Positions 15,724-23,827 of a stretch of 64,000 nt of DNA are shown in pieces. The stretch spans positions 7,131,001 through 7,195,000 of the forward strand of contig NC_015510.1 in assembly GCF_000212735.1 (NCBI RefSeq), given 5' to 3'. Under the pieces are notes generated by a model, which saw only the letters and a list, made by a program, of their open reading frames with translations, was not told where the DNA came from and did no database searches. The number at the start of each line of letters is the position of its first letter. The first letter of the stretch is position 1. This stretch comes from Haliscomenobacter hydrossis DSM 1100 (lineage in GTDB: Bacteria > Bacteroidota > Bacteroidia > Chitinophagales > Saprospiraceae). The translations under genes and the position numbers were made by a program.

Positions 15724-17412
15724 ATGAAAAAGCAATTGTTTGTTCTCAGCATCAGCATCCTTTTGTGCGCCCTTCATTTGGGCGCACAATCGGTAAGCCC
15801 TGAAACCGCCAAAACCGTAGCCCTGCACTTCTTTAATGCCCGCAGTGCGCAAGCTACTCCTGATATGAAGCTGCTTGATCAAAACAGCGCTGAAGCATCT
15901 TACTTTATTTTCGAACCTACCGATGGGCAAGGGTTTGTACTTGTGTCTTCCCAACGCAGTTTGGCTCCCGTTTTGGCTTATTCCATGACACAAAAGTTTG
16001 ACCTCCAGGGCGCTCCCGACAACCTCAAATCATGGTTGGGCAATTACGATCAACAAATCAAAATGGCGGCTATGGGGCGCAATCGAGTTGACCGCAAAAT
16101 TGAAGAGCAGTGGAGCAGCTTGAGCACTGGTGTACAAATGGAACTAAGAGGTGCCAGCAGCGCAGGGCCACTCCTCACCACCAAATGGGGACAGTCTCCT
16201 TTGTACAACCAGTTTTGCCCTAAAAACGGCATGGGTCAGCAAGCAGTGACCGGGTGTGTTGCTACTGCCATGGCGCAAATCATGAAGTACTGGAGCTATC
16301 CAACGGTAGGCCAGGGCGGAACAGCAGTTGATGATGATACCGATGGATCTGACGGAATTTCTGGTGTATTTTCTGCCAACATCAGCGGCACTGTTTACAA
16401 TTGGAACAACATGCCCGATGTGATTGATGCCAATCAGTGGGCCTCGATAGCCCAGTTGATGCGCGATGCTGGAATCAGTGTAGGCATGGATTACGGAATA
16501 AAAGAAAGTGGAGCACCTAGCGAAGAAGTTCCGGGTGCCATGCAAAGGTTTTTTGGTTATCAGCAAAGTCAACTGCTGAGCCGTGACGATTTTGACGATG
16601 AGGAGTGGGAAAACTTGTTGCGCAATTCGCTCAACAACGGTGTCCCCATCTACTACGCTGGTTCCAGAAAAGATGAAAATGGCAAAACCCGCTCGCATGC
16701 CTGGGTATGTGATGGCTACAATGAGCGTTTTTTTCACATGAACTGGGGTTGGGATGGTTCCCGGCAAGATATTTGGTTTCTCCTGGACTTCTTGAATGGC
16801 AAAGAAACATCTCCTTACCACTACAACCAAAGAGCCATTTTGGGGATTGTTCCTCCAGGTTGCAAGCCCAATCATTTTTCCAGCGGTGTAGCCATTGCCA
16901 ATGTTCAGGTAGCCCATTGGATACATGCCAACTCAACTGTTGCACCAATGCCGGGCGTAAAAGTAGTATTTGATGCCCACGATGAAATTACTTTGTTGCC
17001 CGGTTTTACAGCAGTAGAAGGCAGCAATTTCACGGCACTGATCGAAGGTTGCGGTGGCAACAATGCCCAAAACAACGAAGCCGAGGTGCTGTCAATTACT
17101 GCCCCCTCCGAGGAATTGCCCAGCGCCGATGCAGCGGAAACCAATACCAAGGAAAAGGCTTTTGGTGTAGCGCCTAATCCTTTCTCAGGGAGCACGACTG
17201 TTACTTATACCCTTGAAAACGAACAACTCGTATCTGCGCAATTGCTGGATATGACAGGTAGGCTGATGGCCACACCTCTGTCTCGTCAAACGCAGGTTGC
17301 GGGTACACACAGCTTTACTTTGGACGCCGCAAACTTACCCAATGGCCTTTATTTTTTGGTCATGCAGACGGGCACAAAAAGGCAAACCCAACGGATAATC
17401 CTTTCGAAATAA
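15724..17412 (+). CDS. C10 family (streptopain-like) cysteine protease with T9SS sorting domain
   Basis: Secreted cysteine protease of 562 residues. A signal peptide (1-20, LCALHLGAQS) is followed by a Spi-type propeptide (SPETAKTVALHFFNARS, FVLVSSQRSLAPVLAYS) and the C10 catalytic domain. Catalytic Cys178 is in TGCVATAMAQIMKYW and His325 in RSHAWVCDGYN, with the family motif HMNWGWDG after it. A linker with an IHANSTV/TLLPGFTAVEGS segment leads to the T9SS type A sorting domain at the C-terminus (about 480-562, GVAPNPFSGSTTV, LPNGLYFLVMQTG). It should be exported through the outer membrane and cleaved. Start at ATG 15724, 55 bases after the fibre protein. Both propeptide and catalytic residues are intact. 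Confidence 0.9.
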   Translation: MKKQLFVLSISILLCALHLGAQSVSPETAKTVALHFFNARSAQATPDMKLLDQNSAEASYFIFEPTDGQGFVLVSSQRSLAPVLAYSMTQKFDLQGAPDNLKSWLGNYDQQIKMAAMGRNRVDRKIEEQWSSLSTGVQMELRGASSAGPLLTTKWGQSPLYNQFCPKNGMGQQAVTGCVATAMAQIMKYWSYPTVGQGGTAVDDDTDGSDGISGVFSANISGTVYNWNNMPDVIDANQWASIAQLMRDAGISVGMDYGIKESGAPSEEVPGAMQRFFGYQQSQLLSRDDFDDEEWENLLRNSLNNGVPIYYAGSRKDENGKTRSHAWVCDGYNERFFHMNWGWDGSRQDIWFLLDFLNGKETSPYHYNQRAILGIVPPGCKPNHFSSGVAIANVQVAHWIHANSTVAPMPGVKVVFDAHDEITLLPGFTAVEGSNFTALIEGCGGNNAQNNEAEVLSITAPSEELPSADAAETNTKEKAFGVAPNPFSGSTTVTYTLENEQLVSAQLLDMTGRLMATPLSRQTQVAGTHSFTLDAANLPNGLYFLVMQTGTKRQTQRIILSK

Positions 17413-17437
17413 CCAATCACCTTTAGCTTTAAAAACT

Positions 17438-18781
17438 ATGAAAAAGCAATTCATTTGGGCCTTGTGCTGCTTATGGAGCATCACAGCCTATAGCCAAGCC
17501 GCAACTCTGGATGATTATTTCTACATCAAATCGGAATGTGGAAAATACCTCACGGTTCAGAGCAGTAGTGGTAACGCAGGATCACCCATTGTGTTGAGCG
17601 AATTCAACAACACATTGGCCCAGCAATGGAAATTTGTGTTGGCCGAGGGGACTGACAATATTTTCTACATCACTTCAGCAACAACGGGCAATCGTGTATT
17701 GGATGTCATTTGGGGAAAAGATGCCGATGGCACCCGCGTACAGTTGTGGAACAAAATGGACGCCAAGGCTCAAAAATGGTACCTGAACAACGAACATGGC
17801 GCAGGAGTAGAAGGTAAATACACCATCCAAACTTTGGTCAATGTACCCGGAGATATCCGTAATTTTAAAAACCTTGACAAAGGTGGTGGCCCTTGCGACA
17901 ATGGTACTCCCATTATGATCTGGACAAAGAACACGACTTCAGCCCAGAAATGGTATCTTGTAAAAGTAGTACCAAAAGGAGGAGAGAATATCAATAACCC
18001 CCAAGATTCCCGTAAAAGAATTGGAGATTGGGTTCTGTATCCGGGTGCTGCCAACGACCTTGCCGCTGGCGGTCCTCAGAATGATTTATATGTTACAGGT
18101 TGGATTGGCCGCCCCATTGAAGTAGGTGGCAATACAAGCGACGGTCTTATCTACAAATGGGACAACAACATCAAGAACTGGAAAGAAATCGGTGGAACTG
18201 CCACCCGGATTGCCGTAGACAAAAGGGGCTTGCCCTGGGTGGTCAATGTGGCTGGTGGTATCTTTCAACGAAATCCACAAAATACCAACTGGATACAAAT
18301 GCCTGGTCGTGCCCGTGATATTGGTGCTGGAGCAAACGGTGAGGTATGGATCATTGGTACAAATCCCTTGAGTGGAGGCTATGGCATCTTTCGGTGGAGG
18401 CCCTTGCGAATGCCAGTCGGGAGTGGCGTTGATCCCAATGGATGGGAAGCTGTGGATGGTGCTGCCGTGCGCATTACCGTAGATGCAAGCGGAAACCCCT
18501 GGGTAGTCAATTCTGCGGGAAGCATATTCAGAAGACAAAACAACCAATGGATTGCCTTACCTGGCTCGGCCAAAGACATTGCCGCCGGTGCAAATGGGGA
18601 AATTTATGTAGTGGGCACAAGTATGACCAACAACTCAAATATTTACTACTGGAATGCTAATGCCAACCAATGGGAAGTTGTGGGAGGAGTTGCACGCAAT
18701 ATTGCTGTTGGTACTACCGCTGTAAAACCATTTGTCACCAATGATGTAGGACAAATATGGGCCAAATACCTAGAACCTTGA
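17438..18781 (+). CDS. Secreted ricin-type lectin with tectonin repeats
   Basis: A 447-residue secreted protein. The signal peptide (1-20) ends in AYSQA. The first half is a ricin-B-like beta-trefoil (about 25-175) with QxW marks: AQQWKFV, AQKWYLN, AQKWYLV. The second half has tectonin-type beta-propeller repeats, each with a W-x-x-x-G-G or AxxIAVDxxGxPWVVN core (ATRIAVDKRGLPWVVN, AVRITVDASGNPWVVN, AKDIAAGANGEIYVVG). Both folds bind glycans or lipopolysaccharide, so a role in adhesion or in recognising other cells is likely (inference from family). No T9SS tail is present. It starts 25 bases after the C10 protease stop and ends at a terminator. Confidence 0.85.
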   Translation: MKKQFIWALCCLWSITAYSQAATLDDYFYIKSECGKYLTVQSSSGNAGSPIVLSEFNNTLAQQWKFVLAEGTDNIFYITSATTGNRVLDVIWGKDADGTRVQLWNKMDAKAQKWYLNNEHGAGVEGKYTIQTLVNVPGDIRNFKNLDKGGGPCDNGTPIMIWTKNTTSAQKWYLVKVVPKGGENINNPQDSRKRIGDWVLYPGAANDLAAGGPQNDLYVTGWIGRPIEVGGNTSDGLIYKWDNNIKNWKEIGGTATRIAVDKRGLPWVVNVAGGIFQRNPQNTNWIQMPGRARDIGAGANGEVWIIGTNPLSGGYGIFRWRPLRMPVGSGVDPNGWEAVDGAAVRITVDASGNPWVVNSAGSIFRRQNNQWIALPGSAKDIAAGANGEIYVVGTSMTNNSNIYYWNANANQWEVVGGVARNIAVGTTAVKPFVTNDVGQIWAKYLEP

Positions 18782-18800
18782 GCGTTTCTTAAACCTGTAG

Positions 18801-18845
18801 AAAGGCCGAAGGTGGATTTGTTTCTGCCCTCGGCCTTTTATTTTT
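18801..18845. terminator. Terminator hairpin between convergent lectin and MIOX genes
   Basis: 18801-18809 (AAAGGCCGA) pairs with 18830-18838, and TTTTATTTTT follows on the plus strand. The minus-strand MIOX stop is just beyond, so the hairpin may serve both genes. Confidence 0.75.
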
Positions 18846-18847
18846 CA

Positions 18848-19717
18848 TCAAAACTTCAGCGTCGCTGGCAAATACTTCGCGATCAAATCCTCGTAATAAG
18901 GCTTCAATTCTTTCACATTCGGTGGAACCGGAGCTTTGGAGTACAAGTCGTAAGGATTGAACAGCTTGACGTATTCGAACATCTCACGATCGTAATCGTC
19001 CATCAGGTGCTCATATGCATGCTCGCGGTGCTGAGCGTAGAAGGAGTGGTAACGGATCATGTACAATGCAGAATCAGGCAGATGATCTTTGACCATTTGG
19101 TACAAATATTCATCGTGTCCCCAGGACATGTGTACGTTGCGCAGCCCACAATTGGGTTCGTAGACGCCATAAGTGGTGTTGTACCGTTCATCCTGGCTAT
19201 CCGGGTTGAGTTCGAAAAACTCGGGATAAACAATCTTGTCCGAATGCTTGCAGCCTACGGGGAAGGTATCACCGACCACTGCCCATTGGGGCTCGCCAAA
19301 CAAACACAAGACCTTGCCCATATCGTGCAACAAGCCCGTGAGCACAAACCAGTCCGGGTGACCATCGGCGCGGATGGCTTCGGAGGTTTGTAACAAGTGT
19401 TGAAGCTGATCGAGATCGGTATCCGGATCAGAGTCGTCAACGAGGGTATTTAAAAAATTGAAGGCGTCCCAAGCAGGCATTTCCTTTTTGTCAAATTTGA
19501 GGTAATTGGCCTCTTTTTGCATGACAAAATCATAGGTCTGGTGGGTATGGTTCAAACGGTAGAATTCCTTCACTGTATCCCGCTTTGGATCGTCGTAATT
19601 CCGAAATTCCTCCTTGGCTTTAGCCGGAGTATGGGGTTCCGGATAACGGAGTAGAACATCGTCTTCCCACTCGTCGAGGCTGCCCAATGGCGCGTTGTTA
19701 TCGAAGTCCTGGTTCAT
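18848..19717 (-). CDS. miox: myo-Inositol oxygenase
   Basis: Oxygenase that cleaves myo-inositol to D-glucuronate with O2 at a di-iron centre (EC 1.13.99.1). The 289 residues match eukaryotic-type MIOX in length, and all six iron ligands can be placed: H107, H131-D132 (GLLHDMGK), H201 (SWGHDEYLY), H224 (IRYHSFY) and D257 (FNPYDLYSK). The substrate-binding block DPDTDLDQLQHLLQTSEAIR is present. The ATG at 19717 was chosen over an upstream start because family similarity begins there. It lies 85 bases after the stop of a sodium/solute symporter on the same strand; the pair suggests uptake and oxidation of inositol. Confidence 0.93.
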   Translation of the reverse strand: MNQDFDNNAPLGSLDEWEDDVLLRYPEPHTPAKAKEEFRNYDDPKRDTVKEFYRLNHTHQTYDFVMQKEANYLKFDKKEMPAWDAFNFLNTLVDDSDPDTDLDQLQHLLQTSEAIRADGHPDWFVLTGLLHDMGKVLCLFGEPQWAVVGDTFPVGCKHSDKIVYPEFFELNPDSQDERYNTTYGVYEPNCGLRNVHMSWGHDEYLYQMVKDHLPDSALYMIRYHSFYAQHREHAYEHLMDDYDREMFEYVKLFNPYDLYSKAPVPPNVKELKPYYEDLIAKYLPATLKF

Positions 19718-19802
19718 TTTTTCAATTTTTTTTGCGAAAAAATAAAGGTTTATTGCCCACCTACGGCGGATTTTCAATAGATAAAAGTAAAAGTAAGCAC
19801 AA

Positions 19803-21416
19803 TTACCAAAAGACCGTATAAAGTGCGGCTAAAATGCCGCAAATCAGGATCGAAAGCACTGCAAAAGTACCCGTGACCTTGAACATTTTGGGATCCAAGT
19901 CCAATCCTTTGGGGTTGTGGACACTTTTTTTATCCAAAAAGGAAACCACCACCATAACGGCAACCAGAATCAAAAAAGCCCAACCCGTGCGGTGCAAAAA
20001 CGGCATGGGGGTGCTGGGGATCAATTTAAACGCAACCGCCACGGGGATCGATATGGCTGCAGCAATAATCGCCGCAGTGGAAGTTGTACGTTTCCAAAAC
20101 ATGCCCAGGAAAAACAGCGCAAAGGCGCCCGGAGTCAGGTAATTGGAATATTCCTGAATGAATTGGTAGGCTTGCTCCAATTGCCGCAATTGGGGCGTGA
20201 TGCATAAAGCAATCGCGAAAGCCCCCCATACGGCCAATCGGCCAATCCACACGGTTTGTTTTTCGCTGGCCTCTGGGCGCAGGAATTTTTTGTAAATATC
20301 CAAACTAAAAATGGTCGCGATACTGTTGCATTTCCCGGCCAGAGAAGCGACGATGGCCGCGGTGAGCGCCGCAAAAGCCAGCCCTTTCAAACCCATCGGC
20401 AACAAATTCATCAGGGTAGGGTAGGCCCGGTCGGGTTTGATTTCACCGGCAGGACCCAGCAACTCTTGTTGGAAATACCCATTTTGGTGCAGCACATACA
20501 CCGCGATGCCTGGAATGACACAAATCAGGGGAATCAGCAATTTTAAAAAAGCCGCAAATAAAATCCCCGCGCGCGCCGTAGCCAAATCGGCCCCTAAGGC
20601 CCGTTGAACAATGTACTGGTTACAGCCCCAATAGTTGAGGTTGTTGATCCACATGCCGCCAAATAAAACCGCCATGCCCGGAAGTTCGTAATAGTATTTG
20701 TGGCCTTCAGCAAAAATCATGTGAAAGTGGTCGTCGGCATTGCTGCGCAGAAAACTGAGTCCATCGATTACTCCGGAACCGCCAAAATGATCAGAAACCA
20801 TGTTCAGGGCCAAATAAGTGACCACTAAACCCCCCATCACCAGGACGACTACCTGGACGATATCGGTGTAGCCAATCACTTTCATACCCCCCAGTGTGAT
20901 GAAGATGGCAAAAATAGCTAGCCCGAGCATGCAGTATAAAAACGGTACCCCCGAAATACTTTCTACCGCCAGAGCACCCAGATAAAGGATGGAGGTGAGG
21001 TTGACAAACACGTAAAGCAGCAGCCAAAATACCGCCATGATCGTGGCCACGGTGTCGTTGTAGCGCTGGGATAAAAACTGCGGCATGGTGTAAATTTTAT
21101 TCTTTAAATAAATCGGAATAAAAAATACGGCCACAATGATCAGGGTTGCTGCCGACATCCATTCGTAGGAGGAAATGGCCAGGCCCATGGCAAAACCAGA
21201 GCCCGACATGCCGATGAAGTGCTCTGCCGAGATGTTCGATGCAATCAAAGAGGCACCAATGGCCCACCAGGTGAGGGAACCTTCGGCCAGAAAAAAATCT
21301 TTGGTGTCGGTTTCGTTGGCTTTTTTGCGGTGGTAAATCCAGTACCCGTACAGGGATACCGAGACCAGATACACCAGGAAAACCAAGTAATCCAGGTAAT
21401 GTAGTTGGTTCGTCAT
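19803..21416 (-). CDS. Sodium/solute symporter (SSS family), probable inositol or sugar uptake
   Basis: Sodium-coupled transporter of 537 residues with about 13-14 membrane helices, in the SGLT branch of the SSS family. Visible marks are the opening DYLVFLVYLVSVSLYGYWIY, FFLAEGSLTWWAIGASLIAS (the sodium-site helix), ISAEHFIGMSGSG, and GLAFAALTAAIVASLAGKCN. The ATG at 21416 begins at the first helix; the upstream extension lies in a long palindrome and is rejected. The neighbouring myo-inositol oxygenase gene makes inositol the best guess for its substrate, but family members also carry glucose, galactose and sialic acid. Confidence 0.87.
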   Translation of the reverse strand: MTNQLHYLDYLVFLVYLVSVSLYGYWIYHRKKANETDTKDFFLAEGSLTWWAIGASLIASNISAEHFIGMSGSGFAMGLAISSYEWMSAATLIIVAVFFIPIYLKNKIYTMPQFLSQRYNDTVATIMAVFWLLLYVFVNLTSILYLGALAVESISGVPFLYCMLGLAIFAIFITLGGMKVIGYTDIVQVVVLVMGGLVVTYLALNMVSDHFGGSGVIDGLSFLRSNADDHFHMIFAEGHKYYYELPGMAVLFGGMWINNLNYWGCNQYIVQRALGADLATARAGILFAAFLKLLIPLICVIPGIAVYVLHQNGYFQQELLGPAGEIKPDRAYPTLMNLLPMGLKGLAFAALTAAIVASLAGKCNSIATIFSLDIYKKFLRPEASEKQTVWIGRLAVWGAFAIALCITPQLRQLEQAYQFIQEYSNYLTPGAFALFFLGMFWKRTTSTAAIIAAAISIPVAVAFKLIPSTPMPFLHRTGWAFLILVAVMVVVSFLDKKSVHNPKGLDLDPKMFKVTGTFAVLSILICGILAALYTVFW

Positions 21417-21436
21417 TTTGCTTGCGATTGATGTTG

Positions 21437-21595
21437 GAGCTTGTTTAAGTTTTTTGTTCGGGCTGCAAACGGCCCATTTTCGCCTGAATTTCGTTCCGAA
21501 AATGCTCATTTAGCGCTGCTAAACTCCGCTTTTCGTGCCTCGTTCAGGCAAAAATGGCCTCGTTTTCGCTTCCGCCCAAAAACTTAAACAAGCTC
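21437..21595. repeat. 160-base imperfect palindrome upstream of the symporter gene
   Basis: This element lies in the 399-base gap 21417-21815. The outer arms 21437-21454 and 21578-21595 are perfectly complementary (18 base pairs). Inside, the next 50 or so bases on each side also match imperfectly (GCCCATTTTCGCCTGAA against the complement of TTCAGGCAAAAATGGCC), down to a palindromic centre TTTAGCGCTGCTAAA near 21510. It is separate from the promoter at 21684. The rest of the gap (21596-21680) shows no structure. Confidence 0.75.
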
Positions 21596-21683
21596 TTGGG
21601 TGTAAAAAATAGTGGGGCGTTTTATGTTTTAAAACCGGAATTGAGTATCCGTAAATGTCGTTTTTTTCCTCCAGAACAAAAAT

Positions 21684-21714
21684 TTTGCACAAGCTTTTAA
21701 TTTAACTACCTTTA
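21684..21714 (+). promoter_or_regulatory. Bacteroidota-type promoter of the secreted protease gene
   Basis: TTTG (21684-21687), exactly 19 bases, then TACCTTTA (21707-21714), matching TTTG-N19-TAnnTTTG except for the last base. Transcription should start near 21720, giving an untranslated leader of about 95 bases before the ATG at 21816. Confidence 0.6.
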
Positions 21715-21815
21715 CTCAGTTAATACACTGCGTTAAGAGCCTGCACACAAGTCATAATTGGAGACCTTTGACATTCAGAAATATTTAAACCAGGGTTTAC
21801 TTTAATTTTATCGCT

Positions 21816-23744
21816 ATGCAAGGCAAGGTTTTGGCAGTATGGTTTAGCGCGTTGGCTTTGATGCTGACGACCGCACTAACCGCTCAAGAGCGGTTGAACA
21901 ATGCCACTGTGTCCACACGTTGGGCAACAATAACTTCGGAAAAACTACCACGTTTCTCACTCAAAAGAACCTTACAGGAGGATCGGCTGAAACCCGGCAA
22001 CCGTTTTGCGGCACCTTTGTCGGTTGACTTGGGGCTGGATAATGCTGGTACTTGGGAAAGCACCAGTGAAGGCAACAAAGTCTGGAGAATGAAAGTACAG
22101 TCAAAAGACGCTTTTGGATTGATGTTGCTGTTTGATGCCTTTTTTATCCCGCCTGGAGCTGTGCTCAATGTGTATCATGCTGACGGTCAATTGATGGACA
22201 CGTACAATGGTTTGGACAACCAAAGCCATGGCAAATTCCTCGTGGGCCTGGTACGTGGCGAAACTGCACAATTGGAATACATCGAACCAGGAGAAAGCAT
22301 TGGCCAAGGGCGTTTGCATTTGTTCAGAGTGGACCACGCCTACCACCGCGAAAATTTGCGGGCAGCTAATTTTGCAGTTTCTGGAAAATTGAGCACTGAG
22401 ATCGAGCTTGGATTTGGCGCTTCAGAACCCTGTAATGTCAATATAGCCTGTGCCGATAGTGCTGAATTTGCAAAAGAAAAACGGGCAATTTGTCGGATTG
22501 TGGTGGTGGTCAAGGAGGGAACCGGGGTTTGTACCGGCAACCTCATGAACAATACCAAACAGGATGGACGTCCTTTGCTGCTCACCGCTTTCCATTGCCA
22601 GGATGGCTTCAATCCGCTGTACGAGTTGTGGCGTTTTGACTTCAATTATGAAAGCAAAACCTGCAACAACCCCGGTAAGGAACCGCAATGGCAGACCATT
22701 TTAGGTGCCAAACTACTCGCTGGTCGCCAAATGAGCGACTTTTTGCTGTTGGAACTTTCGAATAATATTCCTCAATCTTTTAAGGCTTATTTTTTGGGCT
22801 GGGATCGTCAAAGCGCTGCCCCCACCCAGGCAGCCTTCATCCATCACCCCCAAGGAGACATCAAAAAAATATCGCTGGATACTGACCCCCTAATCGTGAA
22901 CCCCAATGCCATTACCTGGAACAATGAGGTCATTACGCCAGCCAATTTTCACCTGCGCATGGGCATCGATAAGGGTAGTTTTAAGGTAGGTTCTTCGGGG
23001 AGCGCGCTGCTCAATGAAAAGAAAAGAGTGGTGGGTCAACTGCACGGTGGCTTGGATACCTGTGTCAATCCCATTGGCTACTTTGGCCGCCTGAATGTAT
23101 CCTGGGACGGGGCTGAATTGGCTGAAGGCCGCTTAAAAGATTGGCTGGATTCGGCTGATAGCCAGGCTGACACCCTTGATGGAATCGAAAACCCGGTAAA
23201 AGGGGGAGGTACCATCAGCGGCAGCATCAAAACTGAAAAAGGCACGGGTATAGCCAATGTACGGGTACAGCTGTTGGGTACGAATGGGGCCACCATCACT
23301 ACGCTAACCGATGATCTGGGTAATTTTTCCATCGACAATGTACCTTTGTCTGAAACTTATGAAATTGGTGCAGGCAAAGCCGATGTTTATGAGAATGGAC
23401 TTTCTACGCTGGACATGATTCGGGTGCAAAAACACATCTTGAACCTGGAAGCATTGGCTACGCCTTTCCAAATGATTGCGGCGGATGTCAATAATTCGGG
23501 CACGATTAGCACCCTGGATTTGATTCAAATGCGCAAGGTGATCCTCAACCTTGAAACCAAATTCAGTTCGCCCGTTTGGATGTTTGTTCCCGCTGAAAAG
23601 AATTTTCAAGATCCGAAGGATCCCTTTAAAGGACTGGCTTCGGGGATTTACACGATACCTGGCCTGACCAACAAGGTGATGAACTTTAACTTCACCGGAA
23701 TTAAGTTTGGCGACATCAATGGCAGTGTGGATTATACGTATTGA
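21816..23744 (+). CDS. Secreted trypsin-like serine protease with carboxypeptidase-like and dockerin-like domains
   Basis: A 642-residue secreted protein with an N-terminal signal peptide (1-22, ALTAQE). A beta-sandwich pro-region (about 60-200) precedes a chymotrypsin-fold domain resembling lysyl endopeptidases: His260 in LLTAFHCQDG, Asp308 in MSDFLLLEL, Ser394 in GSSGSALLN. Then comes a carboxypeptidase-regulatory-like fold (GTISGSIKTEKGTGIANVRV), and a dockerin-like module with two similar helices, LSTLDMIRVQKHILNLE and ISTLDLIQMRKVILNLE, preceded by the calcium-loop-like DVNNSGT. There is no T9SS sorting domain, so the tail may anchor the enzyme in another way. Its stop codon lies in a palindrome shared with the convergent gene. 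Confidence 0.85.
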   Translation: MQGKVLAVWFSALALMLTTALTAQERLNNATVSTRWATITSEKLPRFSLKRTLQEDRLKPGNRFAAPLSVDLGLDNAGTWESTSEGNKVWRMKVQSKDAFGLMLLFDAFFIPPGAVLNVYHADGQLMDTYNGLDNQSHGKFLVGLVRGETAQLEYIEPGESIGQGRLHLFRVDHAYHRENLRAANFAVSGKLSTEIELGFGASEPCNVNIACADSAEFAKEKRAICRIVVVVKEGTGVCTGNLMNNTKQDGRPLLLTAFHCQDGFNPLYELWRFDFNYESKTCNNPGKEPQWQTILGAKLLAGRQMSDFLLLELSNNIPQSFKAYFLGWDRQSAAPTQAAFIHHPQGDIKKISLDTDPLIVNPNAITWNNEVITPANFHLRMGIDKGSFKVGSSGSALLNEKKRVVGQLHGGLDTCVNPIGYFGRLNVSWDGAELAEGRLKDWLDSADSQADTLDGIENPVKGGGTISGSIKTEKGTGIANVRVQLLGTNGATITTLTDDLGNFSIDNVPLSETYEIGAGKADVYENGLSTLDMIRVQKHILNLEALATPFQMIAADVNNSGTISTLDLIQMRKVILNLETKFSSPVWMFVPAEKNFQDPKDPFKGLASGIYTIPGLTNKVMNFNFTGIKFGDINGSVDYTY

Positions 23745-23827
23745 TTTCCGGAAACAAACCGGGCTCCTCGGCTCACTTCGACTTCGCTCAGTGAACGGCT
23801 CGGCGACTGGTTTGTTTCCGAAATCAA
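23741..23827. repeat. palindrome containing the stop codons of two convergent genes; GAGCGAAGTCG core
   Basis: 23741-23760 pairs with 23809-23827 over 19 positions with a single-base bulge. Both the plus-strand stop (23742-23744) and the minus-strand stop (23824-23826) lie in the arms. The core, read on the minus strand, contains TCACTGAGCGAAGTCG, shared with 63291-63308 (TCACCGAGCGAAGTCG). Confidence 0.8.
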
